In this document: in pieces, positions 18,101 through 26,858 of the stretch
How the letters are laid out: each line of letters starts with the position of its first letter
Position numbering within the stretch: position 1 is the stretch's first letter
From: Proteobacteria bacterium UBA6921
GTDB lineage: Bacteria > Pseudomonadota > Gammaproteobacteria > SG8-11
Assembly: GCA_002450895.1 (NCBI GenBank)
Contig: DKAR01000011.1
Coordinates: 1 to 45,280 of the forward strand
DNA: 45,280 bases
Direction: 5' to 3'
Notes under the pieces: generated by a model
Seen by the model: only the letters and a program-made list of their open reading frames with translations
Databases searched by the model: none
Told to the model about the DNA's origin: nothing
Position numbers and translations under genes: made by a program

Positions 18101-18481
18101 CTCTCCTGCTCTTTTCGTCGTGGTCTGGCGGCGAGTACATCGCCAGTTTTTCGGGCCTTGCAAACAATACGACCCATCACCCGGAACATACCGCAATGCC
18201 AACTTATTGACGGCGCGGAAAAGTCGAGCCGCACGCTCATGTGGGTAATGGTTTCTTAAAGTTGGCGCCGTCGGTCTTAAGAATGTGACGACGGCCGCAA
18301 TTCCAGCATGAATTAGTACACTTCTGGCGCTCACCGGAATACAAAAGCACGTTGGCCCAGCTTTGGGTTCTCCGTCCCAAAGCAGTGCATATAAGAAGAA
18401 CTGTACAACTTCGCGAGTCCTCTCGCGCGGTTTCGGGGCAGAGTCGTACTGAGCCGAAGGGGAGACCAGGAGGGGCTGGCA
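18101..18481 (+). other. Intergenic region upstream of cytochrome D
   Basis: No gene is supported in this 381-bp gap. It contains a TGTGACGACGGCCGCA half-site (18284-18299; first half matches CRP consensus), an 8-bp inverted repeat GCTTTGGG/CCCAAAGC (18360-18383) and a -10-like TATAAG (18390-18395). A strong ribosome binding site, AGGAGG, stands eight bases before the GTG start of cytochrome D. Confidence 0.45.
18360..18383. promoter_or_regulatory. Inverted repeat GCTTTGGG-N8-CCCAAAGC next to a -10-like element
   Basis: This perfect 8-bp dyad with an 8-bp spacer ends six bases before TATAAG. It would overlap the -35 region, where no good -35 sequence exists, so it may bind an activator. A GCTTTGGG word with a looser CCCAA partner also lies before cytochrome C (11583 onward). 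Confidence 0.4.
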
Positions 18482-21400
18482 GTGCGACGCGTTGCGGCGT
18501 TAGCCGCTGTGCTTTTCTTTTCGGCAATGCGAACGACGCTCGCGTTGGCCGCACTGGCACAGCCCGTTGACGAAAACTTCGATCACCTTGGCACCGGATT
18601 CCCGCTCATTGGGCTGCACGCCCAACAGCGGTGCGAATCGTGCCATCTCGACGGTGTCTTTGAAGGCCTTCCGACCCAGTGCCCGGCCTGCCACGACGGC
18701 AAGTTTGCCCGTGGCAAGACCGTTCGCCATATTCCAACCACGCAGCAATGCGATACCTGCCATACGCCGAACGGCTTTGTCGTTACGGCGAAAATGGATC
18801 ACAGCACCACGTCGGCTCCGTGTTTTACGTGCCACGACGGAGTGCAAGCCGGAGGAAAGACGGTAGATCACGTCCCGACGTCGGACAATTGCGCCGCGTG
18901 CCATACGACTGCGGCATGGGTACCGACGACCGGTTTCGATCACGAAGAAATCACCAACGCGACGTCCTGTGTGACGTGCCATAATGGCGCCAAGGCGACG
19001 GGTAAGTCTCCGGGGCACATTGCGTCAAGTGACGACTGCGCGCAGTGCCACAACACGCGCGCGTTCTCGCCGGCGAATCAGGTGGACCACAACCTGATTC
19101 CCGCGGCAGTCGCGGGGACCTGCAATACGGCAGGATGTCATACGCTCTTGCCAGCCGGTCACATCGTTACGCGCCCGAACTGCGGTGCCTGCCATCAATT
19201 CACCGGCTGGACACCCATCGTCAAGGTTGATCACAACGAAGTACTGGGGTCCTGCGGGACCTCCTCGTGCCATACCACGCCGGCGATTCATGCGACCACA
19301 TCTGGACGCTGCGATGCGTGCCATCAACCGTTGGCGTGGAAACCCACTGTCACGATTGATCACAATGAAGTCATTCCGAATCGCTGCTACGAATGCCACG
19401 ACGTCAAGTCGCTCGGTGTGCTCGTCACCGGAATCAATGCCCCCAGCCAGCCGCCGGATCACATCCCAACGCTCGAATCCTGCGATCTTTGCCACTCCAC
19501 GACGGCATGGGTTCCGTCGACCTTTACCCACGAAAAACTGGGCATCACCAACAATTGCGTGCTCTGCCACACGCCGGGAATTCGCGCGACGGCCAAGCCG
19601 TTCACGCATATTCCTTCGACGAACTTGTGCGAGAACTGCCACCTGAGCACGGGGCCGGGATTGGCCGCATGGCGCAAGCCCAACATGAAAATGGATCACA
19701 CCCAGACGGATCTTTCCGTCCCGTGTGGAACGACGTGCCACGACGGTGTCATCGCCACCGGAAAAAAGGTGGACCATATTCCAACGACCGACGACTGCGG
19801 ACTTTGCCATAAGACTACGGCGTGGTTGCCTGCGGCCGTCGACCACGCGCCGATCGTCGACAACTGCATTACTTGCCACAACGGAACAAACGCGAGCGGC
19901 AAGAGCGGCAAGCACAGCTCCGGGCTCGTAACGAGTGACACGTGCCAGGCGTGTCACGCGAAATTTCCGGAGAAGTGGAAACCGGCATTGACGTTCGATC
20001 ACACGCAAACGACGGCGCTGTGCTCAAGCTGCCACAACGGGACTTTAGCAAGCGGTCAAAGTCAGAACCATATTCCGATTTCGCAGAATTGCGATACCTG
20101 TCATACGACGGCGGCGTGGAAGCCGGCGAACGTCGATCACACTGCGATTACGGCAAATTGTGTGAACTGCCATACCGGGACGTTCACCAACGTTAGCGGC
20201 AAGTCCGGAAAACACAACCAAGGCTTGAACACCAGCAACGTCTGCGAGGCGTGCCATAACAAGGCACCATCGAAATGGACTCCAACGCTGAAGTTCGACC
20301 ACACGCAAGGCGTGGGCGCATGCGCCGACTGTCACAACAATATTGTGGCGACCGGGAAAGGCGCAAACCACGTTCCTACGACGGAATCGTGCGACAAGTG
20401 TCATACAGTACTGACGTGGACCGGTGCGACGGTCGACCATGCGACGATTCTAAACAACTGTGTAAGTTGCCACGACACCATCCGGGCCTCAGGCAAGGCC
20501 GGAAAACATCTGAATGGCCTGCTCACCAGCAACGAGTGCCAGGCCTGTCATACGAAACTTCCAAACAAGTGGATTCAGGTTCTTCCGTTTGATCATACGC
20601 AGACCTCGTCGCCGTGCGCGCAGTGTCACACCGGCGTGCTCGCGACCGGACAGGATCCGGCAACTCACGTGCCGACACTGCAGCCGTGCGATACCTGTCA
20701 TACGACGTCGGGCTGGATACCGGCAAACGTTAATCACACGAACTTCACCATCAATTGTTTCAGCTGCCATACCGGCACGTTCACCAACGTCAGCGGAAAG
20801 AGTGGCAAGCACAACAGCGGATTGGTGACTTCCGATCTTTGCGAGTCCTGCCACGACAAGGCGCCCGCCAAGTGGAAGCCCGCGCTGAAATTCGACCATA
20901 CGCAGACCACGGCCGTGTGTTCCAGCTGCCACGACGGAGTCCTCGCGCAGGGCAAGGGCCTGAACCATGTGGCGACAACCGCAGAGTGCGACACGTGCCA
21001 TGGCACCGCGACATGGTTGGGTGCGGCCGTTGACCACTCGACCATCGTCAACAACTGCATCAGCTGCCATGACGGCGTGAAAGCCAGCGGTCAGGCCGGC
21101 AAGCACAAGCTCGGTTTGAATACGAGCAACGAGTGCCAGGCGTGCCACAACAAACATCCGCAGAAGTGGATTAATGTGCTGCCGTTCGACCACACACAAA
21201 CGACCGCTACCTGCGAAAGCTGCCACAACACGACGCTTGCCACCGGCAAGGATCCGAACACACACGTTCCGACGACGCAGCCGTGTGCGGACTGCCACGT
21301 TTCGGCGGCCTGGGTTCCGGCCAATGTGAATCACGCGACGTTCGTCGCAAACTGTGTCAGCTGCCATACCGGAACCTTCCCGAACGTCAGCGGAAAGAGC

Positions 21401-24400
21401 GGCAAACACGACGCCGGATTGAATACGTCAAATGTCTGCGAGGCCTGCCACAACAAGGCACCTGCCACATGGGCGCCGATCAACACGTTCGACCACAATC
21501 AGGTCAATCTTGCGGCAGGATGCTTCACCTGCCACAACGGCACGCTGGCGCTTGGCAAATCGATTGATCACGCCCGTACCGACAACGTATGCGAGGCGTG
21601 CCATTCAACGACAGCCTTTGCGCCGCTGCCGGGACTGGTGGATCACAACCATGTAATCCCCGGAGGGTGTCTTGATTGTCATGGAACGGCACCGACGACC
21701 CCTGCACCCGCGGCGGTGGCCAATGCCGTCGGCCAGCCACCGGACCATATTCCAACCACAGCGTCGTGCGATCTGTGCCACACGATCGACGCCTGGATTC
21801 CTTCGACTTTCACGCACGAGAAACTCGCCATCACGAACAACTGCGTGCTGTGTCATACGCCGGGAATTCGTGCGACGAGCAAACCCATCACGCACATTCC
21901 GTCATCGAATCTGTGCGAGAACTGCCATCTCAGCACCGGACCGGGGCTGACGGCGTGGCGCAAGCCGTTTGTGAAAGTCGATCATACGCAAACGCAGGGG
22001 ACGTGCTCGAGCTGCCACGACAACATCATCGCGCAAGGCAAGGGGCCGTCCCATATCGCAACAGTGGCCGAATGCGATTTCTGCCATACCACGACGACGT
22101 GGCTGGGTGCAGCGGTGGATCACTCGACCATCACCACCAATTGCATCAGCTGCCACGACGGAACCAAAGCCAGCGGAAAGAGCGGCAAGCACCTCACGGG
22201 TCTTTCCACCAGCGATCAGTGCGAGCTGTGCCACGACAAGTTCCCGGCCAAGTGGAAGCCGATACTGAAATTCGACCACACGCAAACGACAATCACGGCG
22301 TGCGATCAGTGCCACAACACGGTGTTGGCGACAGGGAAGAATCCATCGACACATATCCCGACCGTGTCGCAGTGTTCTGCGTGCCACACGCAGACGGCGT
22401 GGAAGCCGGCGAGTGTCGATCACTCCACTTTCGTCAGTGGCTGTTCGTCGTGTCACAACGGCAGCTTCCCCGGCGTCAGCGCCAAGGCCGGAAAACACCT
22501 GACGGGACTGACGACGACCGATCTGTGCGAGGCCTGCCATAACAAGGCTCCGGCCAAGTGGGCACCCGCCGCACGTTTTGATCATTCCCAGACGCCGATC
22601 ACCGCGTGCGATCAGTGCCACAACAACGTTCTTGCCGCCGGCAAGAATCCGAGCAGCCACGTTCCGACTTCAGATCAATGCAGTGTCTGCCATACGCAGA
22701 TCAGCTGGAAACCGGCCAACGTCGATCACACCACGTTTGTGGGAAATTGTCAGACCTGTCACAACGGCTCGTTCCCCGGCATATCGAGCAAGGCCGGAAA
22801 GCATCTGCAAGGACTGACGACCAGCGATGCCTGCGATGCGTGCCACAGCAAGGCGCCGGGCAAGTGGAAGCCGATTGTCACGTTCAATCACGCCCAGTCG
22901 CCGATTACCGCCTGCGACCAGTGCCACAACAATGTGCTGGCAACGGGCAAGAATCCAACCACGCACGTGCCCACCACGGCACAGTGCAGTACCTGCCACA
23001 TCCTCAGCAGCTGGAAACCGGCTACCGTTGATCACAGTTCGTTTGTTGGTAACTGCGTAACTTGCCATGATGGTTCATTCAGCGGCATCAGCTTCAAATC
23101 CGGCAAGCATAGCCAGGGTCTGTTGACTTCGAACAACTGCGATGCCTGCCACAGCAAGGCGCCGGCGAAGTGGAAGCCGATCGTCAAATTCGATCACACG
23201 CAAACCACCATTACCGTCTGCGGCCAGTGCCACAACGGCACGCTCGCCACGGGCAAGAGCCCCGGCCATATCCCCACGACGCTCGACTGCGGCGTTTGCC
23301 ACTCGCAAACCACCTGGGCCGGTGCGGCGGTGGATCACACCAATTTCGTGAATGGTTGCGTCAACTGCCACGACGGCGTGCAAGCGAGCGGCAAGGCCGG
23401 CAAGCACCTGCAAGGGCTGAGCACGACCAACGAATGCCAGGCCTGCCACAACAAGTTCCCGCAGCGCTGGCTGCCGATTGTGAAGTTCGATCACGCGCAA
23501 ACTACGGTGACCGCGTGCGATCAGTGCCACAACAACGTCCTGGCGAAGGGAAAGAGCGCGACCCACCTTCCGACCACCGCCCAATGCTCAACTTGCCATA
23601 CCCAGACTTCCTGGGCAGGTGCAACGGTTGACCACGCCACGTTTGTTGGCAACTGCGTGAGCTGCCACAGCGGATCGGTCGCGGGCGTCAGTGGCAAGAG
23701 TGGCAAGCACAACCAGGGGCTGACGACGACAGACAACTGCGACGCGTGCCACGCGAAGGCGCCGGCGAAGTGGGCACCGATCGTGAAATTTGATCACGCG
23801 CAGACGTCGATCACCGCCTGCGACCAGTGCCACAACAACGTACTGGCGCGCGGCAAGAGCAGCTCGCACCTGCCCACCACCGCACAGTGCTCGACCTGCC
23901 ACACAACGACCACCTGGCTGGGTGCGACGGTGGATCACAGCACGTTCGCGGGTAACTGCGTAAGTTGCCACAGCGGCGCGTTCGCAGGCGTGAGCGCGAA
24001 GTCCGGCAAACACAACCAGGGGTTGACCACGACCGACAACTGCGACGCGTGCCATGCCAAGGCACCGGCCAAGTGGAAGCCAATCGTGACATTCAACCAT
24101 GCCCAGACATCGATCACTGCCTGCGACCAATGTCACAACGGCGTTTTGGCGCAAGGAAAGAACCCGACGACCCACGTCCCGACCACGGCGCAGTGCAGCA
24201 CCTGCCATATCCTGTCCAGCTGGACGACGGTCACGGTGGATCACAGTACGTTCTCCGGCAACTGCGCCAGCTGCCACAGCGGCGCGTTCCCCGGAGTCAG
24301 TGGCTTCGGCGGAAAACACAATCAGGGCCTGACGACCTCAAACGCCTGCGACGCCTGCCATGCGAAGGCGCCGGCAAAGTGGCGTCCGATCGTCACGTTC

Positions 24401-25894
24401 AACCACCTGCAAACACCGATTACCGTTTGTGAGACCTGCCACAACGGTACGCTGGCGCGTGGCAAGAGTTCGGGTCACGTTCCAACGACGTTGCCCTGCA
24501 ATTCCTGCCATACAACCAATGCATGGTCGCCGGCGGGGGTCGATCACAGCACCATCACCAGCGCCTGCTCGTCCTGCCACAACGGCAGCACGGCGAGCGG
24601 CAAATCCGGAAAACACAACATTGGCCTGACCACGAGCGACCTGTGCGAGCGCTGCCACAACAAGGCGCCGCAGCGTTGGGCACCAATTGCGACGTTCGAC
24701 CACACCCAAACGACTCTGCCTTGCGCGAATTGCCACGGCACCGGTCTCGCGCGTACCGGCAAACCGGCATCGCACATTCCAACCACGGCAAGCTGCGACA
24801 CCTGCCATGTGACTGCGTCGTGGAATCAGGTGAATGTCAGCCACGCCACCTTCTCGGGTAACTGCATCACCTGCCACACCGGAACGTATATGGGCGCGGT
24901 GGGCAAGAGCGGCAAGCACAACCAGGGACTGCTCACCAGTGACCTGTGTGACGCCTGCCATAACAAGTTCCCGGCGGGTTGGACGCCGATTCTGACCTTC
25001 AACCATCTGCAAACGACGATCACGCTGTGCTCGACTTGCCACAACGGCGTTCTCGCGCGGGGCAAGAGCGGCTCCCATATCGCTTCGACCAACAACTGCG
25101 GCGCCTGCCATACGACATCGTCGTGGAATGCGTTCACGGTGAACCACAACGAAGTGCTGGGTTCGTGTGCTGCGGCGGGCTGCCACAGCTTGCCGGGCGG
25201 ACACATCTCGATTCGAACACCGTATGTTTGCGACGCCTGTCATTTGGTCGCGCCAGCAAGTTGGACGCAGATCAAGATCGTCGACCACGATCAAGTGCTG
25301 GGTGATTGCGCGAGCTGCCATCAGTTCGGCGGCAAGCACAATCTGGGTATGGTTACGACGACGACGTGCCAAGCGTGCCACGCGATTCCGCCCGGGACTT
25401 TCCTCGCGCCAATCAACTTTGACCACACTCAGACCTTCGCGACATGCGAGAGCTGTCACAACAACATCCTCTTTACCGGCAAGGGCCCGAATCACATCCT
25501 TTCAACGGACAACTGCGCCGGTTGCCATATCAGTACCGTAAGTTGGGCGCTTGTCAGCTTCAGTCACGACTTCGTCTTAGGATCGTGCGCCAGCTGTCAC
25601 GCGGGCGATTTGCCGGCGGGGCACTGCAGCTTCCCCGCTGGCACCGATTGCGGCGTTTGCCACGGCAGTACAACGTCATGGGCTTCGAATGTCAGCGATG
25701 CATTGTGCGGCGCGACGACGGTGCCGCCTCCGGCGCCACCGCCGGTTCCCGGCGTGCCACCGCCGCCGCCGCCGCCACCACCACCACCACCACCACCACC
25801 GCCGCCGCCGCCACCGCCTCCCATGGGTGGAATGGGAGGTGCCGGAGGCATGGGCGCGGGAGGAGGTGGTGGTGGAGGCGGTGGCGGTATGTAG
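18482..25894 (+). CDS. Giant multiheme c-type cytochrome D (about 95 heme motifs)
   Basis: This is the largest protein in the window, 2470 residues. Start GTG 18482 is fixed by AGGAGG eight bases upstream and a clean signal peptide (MRRVAALAAVLFFSAM to LA-QPV). Hand counting gives about 95 heme motifs: 91 CxxCH, three CX4CH (CNTAGCH, CGTSSCH and CAAAGCH) and one CX3CH (CGTTCH). Linkers carry about one His each. The TFTHEKLG block occurs twice, 762 codons apart (near 19520 and 21806), as in cytochrome A. Long runs of 102-residue tetraheme modules fill the second half. It ends with two non-heme Cys, a Pro-rich stretch and a Gly/Met tip ending GGGGM. A strong terminator follows. The inferred role is a very long conductive heme chain linked to the upstream barrel protein. 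Confidence 0.94.
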   Translation: MRRVAALAAVLFFSAMRTTLALAALAQPVDENFDHLGTGFPLIGLHAQQRCESCHLDGVFEGLPTQCPACHDGKFARGKTVRHIPTTQQCDTCHTPNGFVVTAKMDHSTTSAPCFTCHDGVQAGGKTVDHVPTSDNCAACHTTAAWVPTTGFDHEEITNATSCVTCHNGAKATGKSPGHIASSDDCAQCHNTRAFSPANQVDHNLIPAAVAGTCNTAGCHTLLPAGHIVTRPNCGACHQFTGWTPIVKVDHNEVLGSCGTSSCHTTPAIHATTSGRCDACHQPLAWKPTVTIDHNEVIPNRCYECHDVKSLGVLVTGINAPSQPPDHIPTLESCDLCHSTTAWVPSTFTHEKLGITNNCVLCHTPGIRATAKPFTHIPSTNLCENCHLSTGPGLAAWRKPNMKMDHTQTDLSVPCGTTCHDGVIATGKKVDHIPTTDDCGLCHKTTAWLPAAVDHAPIVDNCITCHNGTNASGKSGKHSSGLVTSDTCQACHAKFPEKWKPALTFDHTQTTALCSSCHNGTLASGQSQNHIPISQNCDTCHTTAAWKPANVDHTAITANCVNCHTGTFTNVSGKSGKHNQGLNTSNVCEACHNKAPSKWTPTLKFDHTQGVGACADCHNNIVATGKGANHVPTTESCDKCHTVLTWTGATVDHATILNNCVSCHDTIRASGKAGKHLNGLLTSNECQACHTKLPNKWIQVLPFDHTQTSSPCAQCHTGVLATGQDPATHVPTLQPCDTCHTTSGWIPANVNHTNFTINCFSCHTGTFTNVSGKSGKHNSGLVTSDLCESCHDKAPAKWKPALKFDHTQTTAVCSSCHDGVLAQGKGLNHVATTAECDTCHGTATWLGAAVDHSTIVNNCISCHDGVKASGQAGKHKLGLNTSNECQACHNKHPQKWINVLPFDHTQTTATCESCHNTTLATGKDPNTHVPTTQPCADCHVSAAWVPANVNHATFVANCVSCHTGTFPNVSGKSGKHDAGLNTSNVCEACHNKAPATWAPINTFDHNQVNLAAGCFTCHNGTLALGKSIDHARTDNVCEACHSTTAFAPLPGLVDHNHVIPGGCLDCHGTAPTTPAPAAVANAVGQPPDHIPTTASCDLCHTIDAWIPSTFTHEKLAITNNCVLCHTPGIRATSKPITHIPSSNLCENCHLSTGPGLTAWRKPFVKVDHTQTQGTCSSCHDNIIAQGKGPSHIATVAECDFCHTTTTWLGAAVDHSTITTNCISCHDGTKASGKSGKHLTGLSTSDQCELCHDKFPAKWKPILKFDHTQTTITACDQCHNTVLATGKNPSTHIPTVSQCSACHTQTAWKPASVDHSTFVSGCSSCHNGSFPGVSAKAGKHLTGLTTTDLCEACHNKAPAKWAPAARFDHSQTPITACDQCHNNVLAAGKNPSSHVPTSDQCSVCHTQISWKPANVDHTTFVGNCQTCHNGSFPGISSKAGKHLQGLTTSDACDACHSKAPGKWKPIVTFNHAQSPITACDQCHNNVLATGKNPTTHVPTTAQCSTCHILSSWKPATVDHSSFVGNCVTCHDGSFSGISFKSGKHSQGLLTSNNCDACHSKAPAKWKPIVKFDHTQTTITVCGQCHNGTLATGKSPGHIPTTLDCGVCHSQTTWAGAAVDHTNFVNGCVNCHDGVQASGKAGKHLQGLSTTNECQACHNKFPQRWLPIVKFDHAQTTVTACDQCHNNVLAKGKSATHLPTTAQCSTCHTQTSWAGATVDHATFVGNCVSCHSGSVAGVSGKSGKHNQGLTTTDNCDACHAKAPAKWAPIVKFDHAQTSITACDQCHNNVLARGKSSSHLPTTAQCSTCHTTTTWLGATVDHSTFAGNCVSCHSGAFAGVSAKSGKHNQGLTTTDNCDACHAKAPAKWKPIVTFNHAQTSITACDQCHNGVLAQGKNPTTHVPTTAQCSTCHILSSWTTVTVDHSTFSGNCASCHSGAFPGVSGFGGKHNQGLTTSNACDACHAKAPAKWRPIVTFNHLQTPITVCETCHNGTLARGKSSGHVPTTLPCNSCHTTNAWSPAGVDHSTITSACSSCHNGSTASGKSGKHNIGLTTSDLCERCHNKAPQRWAPIATFDHTQTTLPCANCHGTGLARTGKPASHIPTTASCDTCHVTASWNQVNVSHATFSGNCITCHTGTYMGAVGKSGKHNQGLLTSDLCDACHNKFPAGWTPILTFNHLQTTITLCSTCHNGVLARGKSGSHIASTNNCGACHTTSSWNAFTVNHNEVLGSCAAAGCHSLPGGHISIRTPYVCDACHLVAPASWTQIKIVDHDQVLGDCASCHQFGGKHNLGMVTTTTCQACHAIPPGTFLAPINFDHTQTFATCESCHNNILFTGKGPNHILSTDNCAGCHISTVSWALVSFSHDFVLGSCASCHAGDLPAGHCSFPAGTDCGVCHGSTTSWASNVSDALCGATTVPPPAPPPVPGVPPPPPPPPPPPPPPPPPPPPPPMGGMGGAGGMGAGGGGGGGGGGM
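22220..23137 (+). repeat. Three tandem 306-bp tetraheme-module repeats in cytochrome D
   Basis: Units start at 22220, 22526 and 22832 with the same 102-codon period and heme spacing as in cytochromes A and B. Further modules with small indels continue to about 24950. Confidence 0.88.
25724..25891 (+). repeat. Proline-rich then glycine-rich tail of cytochrome D
   Basis: The tail runs PPPAPPPVPG then unbroken Pro (25724-25822), followed by a Gly/Met/Ala tip to the stop. The CCN tract and the GGN tract are reverse-complementary. Confidence 0.9.
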
Positions 25895-25947
25895 CCGCCT
25901 GATTTCGCGGCTTCCGGTCTTTTGCGTCCAACCCCCCAAGGGCGCAG

Positions 25948-25984
25948 CGGCTACCGTGAGATAGACACGGTAGCCGTTTTTTTT
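25948..25984 (+). terminator. Strong intrinsic terminator after cytochrome D
   Basis: CGGCTACCGTG (25948-25958) pairs perfectly with CACGGTAGCCG (25966-25976) around a 7-base loop and is followed by eight T residues (25977-25984). It stands 54 bp after the stop codon and marks the end of the cytochrome locus. Confidence 0.93.
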
Positions 25985-26101
25985 GGGGGGGAGTCCTAGG
26001 GAGTTACGGTGCGGTGTTTATCGAACGCAAAATTTTAGTGGACGATTGAATCGCGGAGGCGGGGACGCGCCGAGTATTGAAGCGCTGAATCTACAAACGA
26101 C

Positions 26102-26123
26102 GACCCCGGCTTGCGCCGGGGTC
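26102..26123 (-). terminator. Hairpin downstream of the small lipoprotein gene
   Basis: GACCCCGGC (26102-26110) and GCCGGGGTC (26115-26123) form a 9-bp stem with a TTGC loop. On the minus strand it follows the lipoprotein stop by about 55 bp. The trailing sequence is only moderately T-rich (GTCGTTTGT), so termination efficiency is uncertain. Confidence 0.55.
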
Positions 26124-26178
26124 AAGTTCGTCGCGCTTGGACGATATGGCGCGTTAGACAAAGACCGTCAGGAAGAAA

Positions 26179-26415
26179 TTACTTCGCCGGCATTTCCGTC
26201 TTTTCTTCAGGCTTCTTGTCTTCTTCTTTGTGCTCCATGCCAGCCATCGGGGCGCCTTCCGTCGCAGCGGGTGCCGCTTCGGTCGTTGCCGGTGCCGCGG
26301 GAGCTGCCGCAGCAGGTGCAGCCTTCTCCATCGAAGCATTGCTGGCGGATTCCTTCTTTCCGCATGCGGTTATCGCCAACAGCAGGGCGACGGAAACGAG
26401 TGTTAATTGCTTCAT
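26179..26415 (-). CDS. Small Ala/Pro/Glu-rich lipoprotein, hypothetical
   Basis: About 78 residues are encoded from ATG at 26415, preceded by GAGGAGAAC, which decides this start over an upstream in-frame one. The signal sequence MKQLTLVSVALLLAITAC ends in a lipobox with Cys at residue 18, predicting a lipid-anchored mature protein of about 61 residues. The mature part is low complexity: Lys/Glu/Ser, then Ala/Pro/Thr, then a MAGMEHK segment and a charged KEEDKKPEEK tail. It is likely unstructured and periplasmic. No family or function is recognised; Met and His near the C terminus could bind metal, but that is speculation. Confidence 0.75.
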   Translation of the reverse strand: MKQLTLVSVALLLAITACGKKESASNASMEKAAPAAAAPAAPATTEAAPAATEGAPMAGMEHKEEDKKPEEKTEMPAK

Positions 26416-26660
26416 GCCAGTTCTCCTCGAAGTTTGAACGTACAAAAGCCCAAGATAGAGTAGTTCGTATTTACAGAAAGGCCAGTCTTGAGCGCTAAGG
26501 TTGACCTGATTTCACGTGAAGTTTCTTACGGGTTGCTTATGTCCTCTCAATTCTGTGATCGATTTGCACGATGTGGCCCCTCGCGCGGTTGGGGATTCAA
26601 TTGACTGCGACGGTTCGGGAATCGGAGTTCCCGTAGTCGATAATGATGAATATTCAAGGC

Positions 26661-26688
26661 TTGTAATCGATTCTTATGCCCGTATAAT
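26661..26688 (+). promoter_or_regulatory. Sigma-70 promoter of the candidate small RNA
   Basis: TTGTAA (26661-26666) and a perfect TATAAT (26683-26688) are separated by 16 bp. The predicted start is near 26695. No + strand gene begins nearby, but a hairpin and terminator lie within the next 100 bp. Confidence 0.5.
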
Positions 26689-26694
26689 CCAGAC

Positions 26695-26790
26695 CATTCC
26701 AGCACGGTCCCTTCTACGGCCCCCCAGCTATGTATACCGTGCTGGATCTTTACGGATCCGTTGACGACGTTGACGGATCCGTTTTCTTTT
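26695..26790 (+). ncRNA. Candidate small regulatory RNA (about 96 nt)
   Basis: A promoter with consensus -10 is followed by a hairpin with an 11-bp stem (TCCAGCACGGT 26698-26708 with ACCGTGCTGGA 26736-26746, 27-nt loop). A second hairpin made by two copies of the palindrome ACGGATCCGT (26752-26761 and 26773-26782) leads into TTTTCTTTT. This is the layout of a stand-alone small RNA. The large loop contains a C-rich run that could pair with G-rich ribosome binding sites. No known RNA family is recognised. It could instead be two unrelated structured elements. Confidence 0.45.
26752..26790 (+). terminator. Intrinsic terminator of the candidate small RNA
   Basis: Two copies of ACGGATCCGT, each itself palindromic, pair as a 10-bp stem with an 11-nt loop, followed by TTTTCTTTT (26782-26790). 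The T-tract orientation fits the plus strand, not the DUF5666 gene that converges from the right. Confidence 0.65.
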
Positions 26791-26858
26791 CCAGTTTCCG
26801 TCTGCAATGCGCTCTACCCGGTAAATTGTCGCTCGAAGCGTTCAATCATTTCCATCGA

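Larger units (their letters stand above)
26446..26858 (+). other. Intergenic region containing a candidate small RNA gene
   Basis: No convincing protein gene occurs here. The 82-codon frame at 26516 lacks any domain or good start. The region holds a CGGGAA/TTCCCG inverted repeat (26616-26633), a sigma-70 type promoter, an 11-bp hairpin and an intrinsic terminator, described separately. Confidence 0.5.

Noticed and set aside
26516..26764. 82-codon plus-strand frame in the lipoprotein-DUF5666 gap
   Set aside because: No ribosome binding site, no recognisable domain and biased composition. It overlaps the promoter and hairpin of the candidate small RNA.
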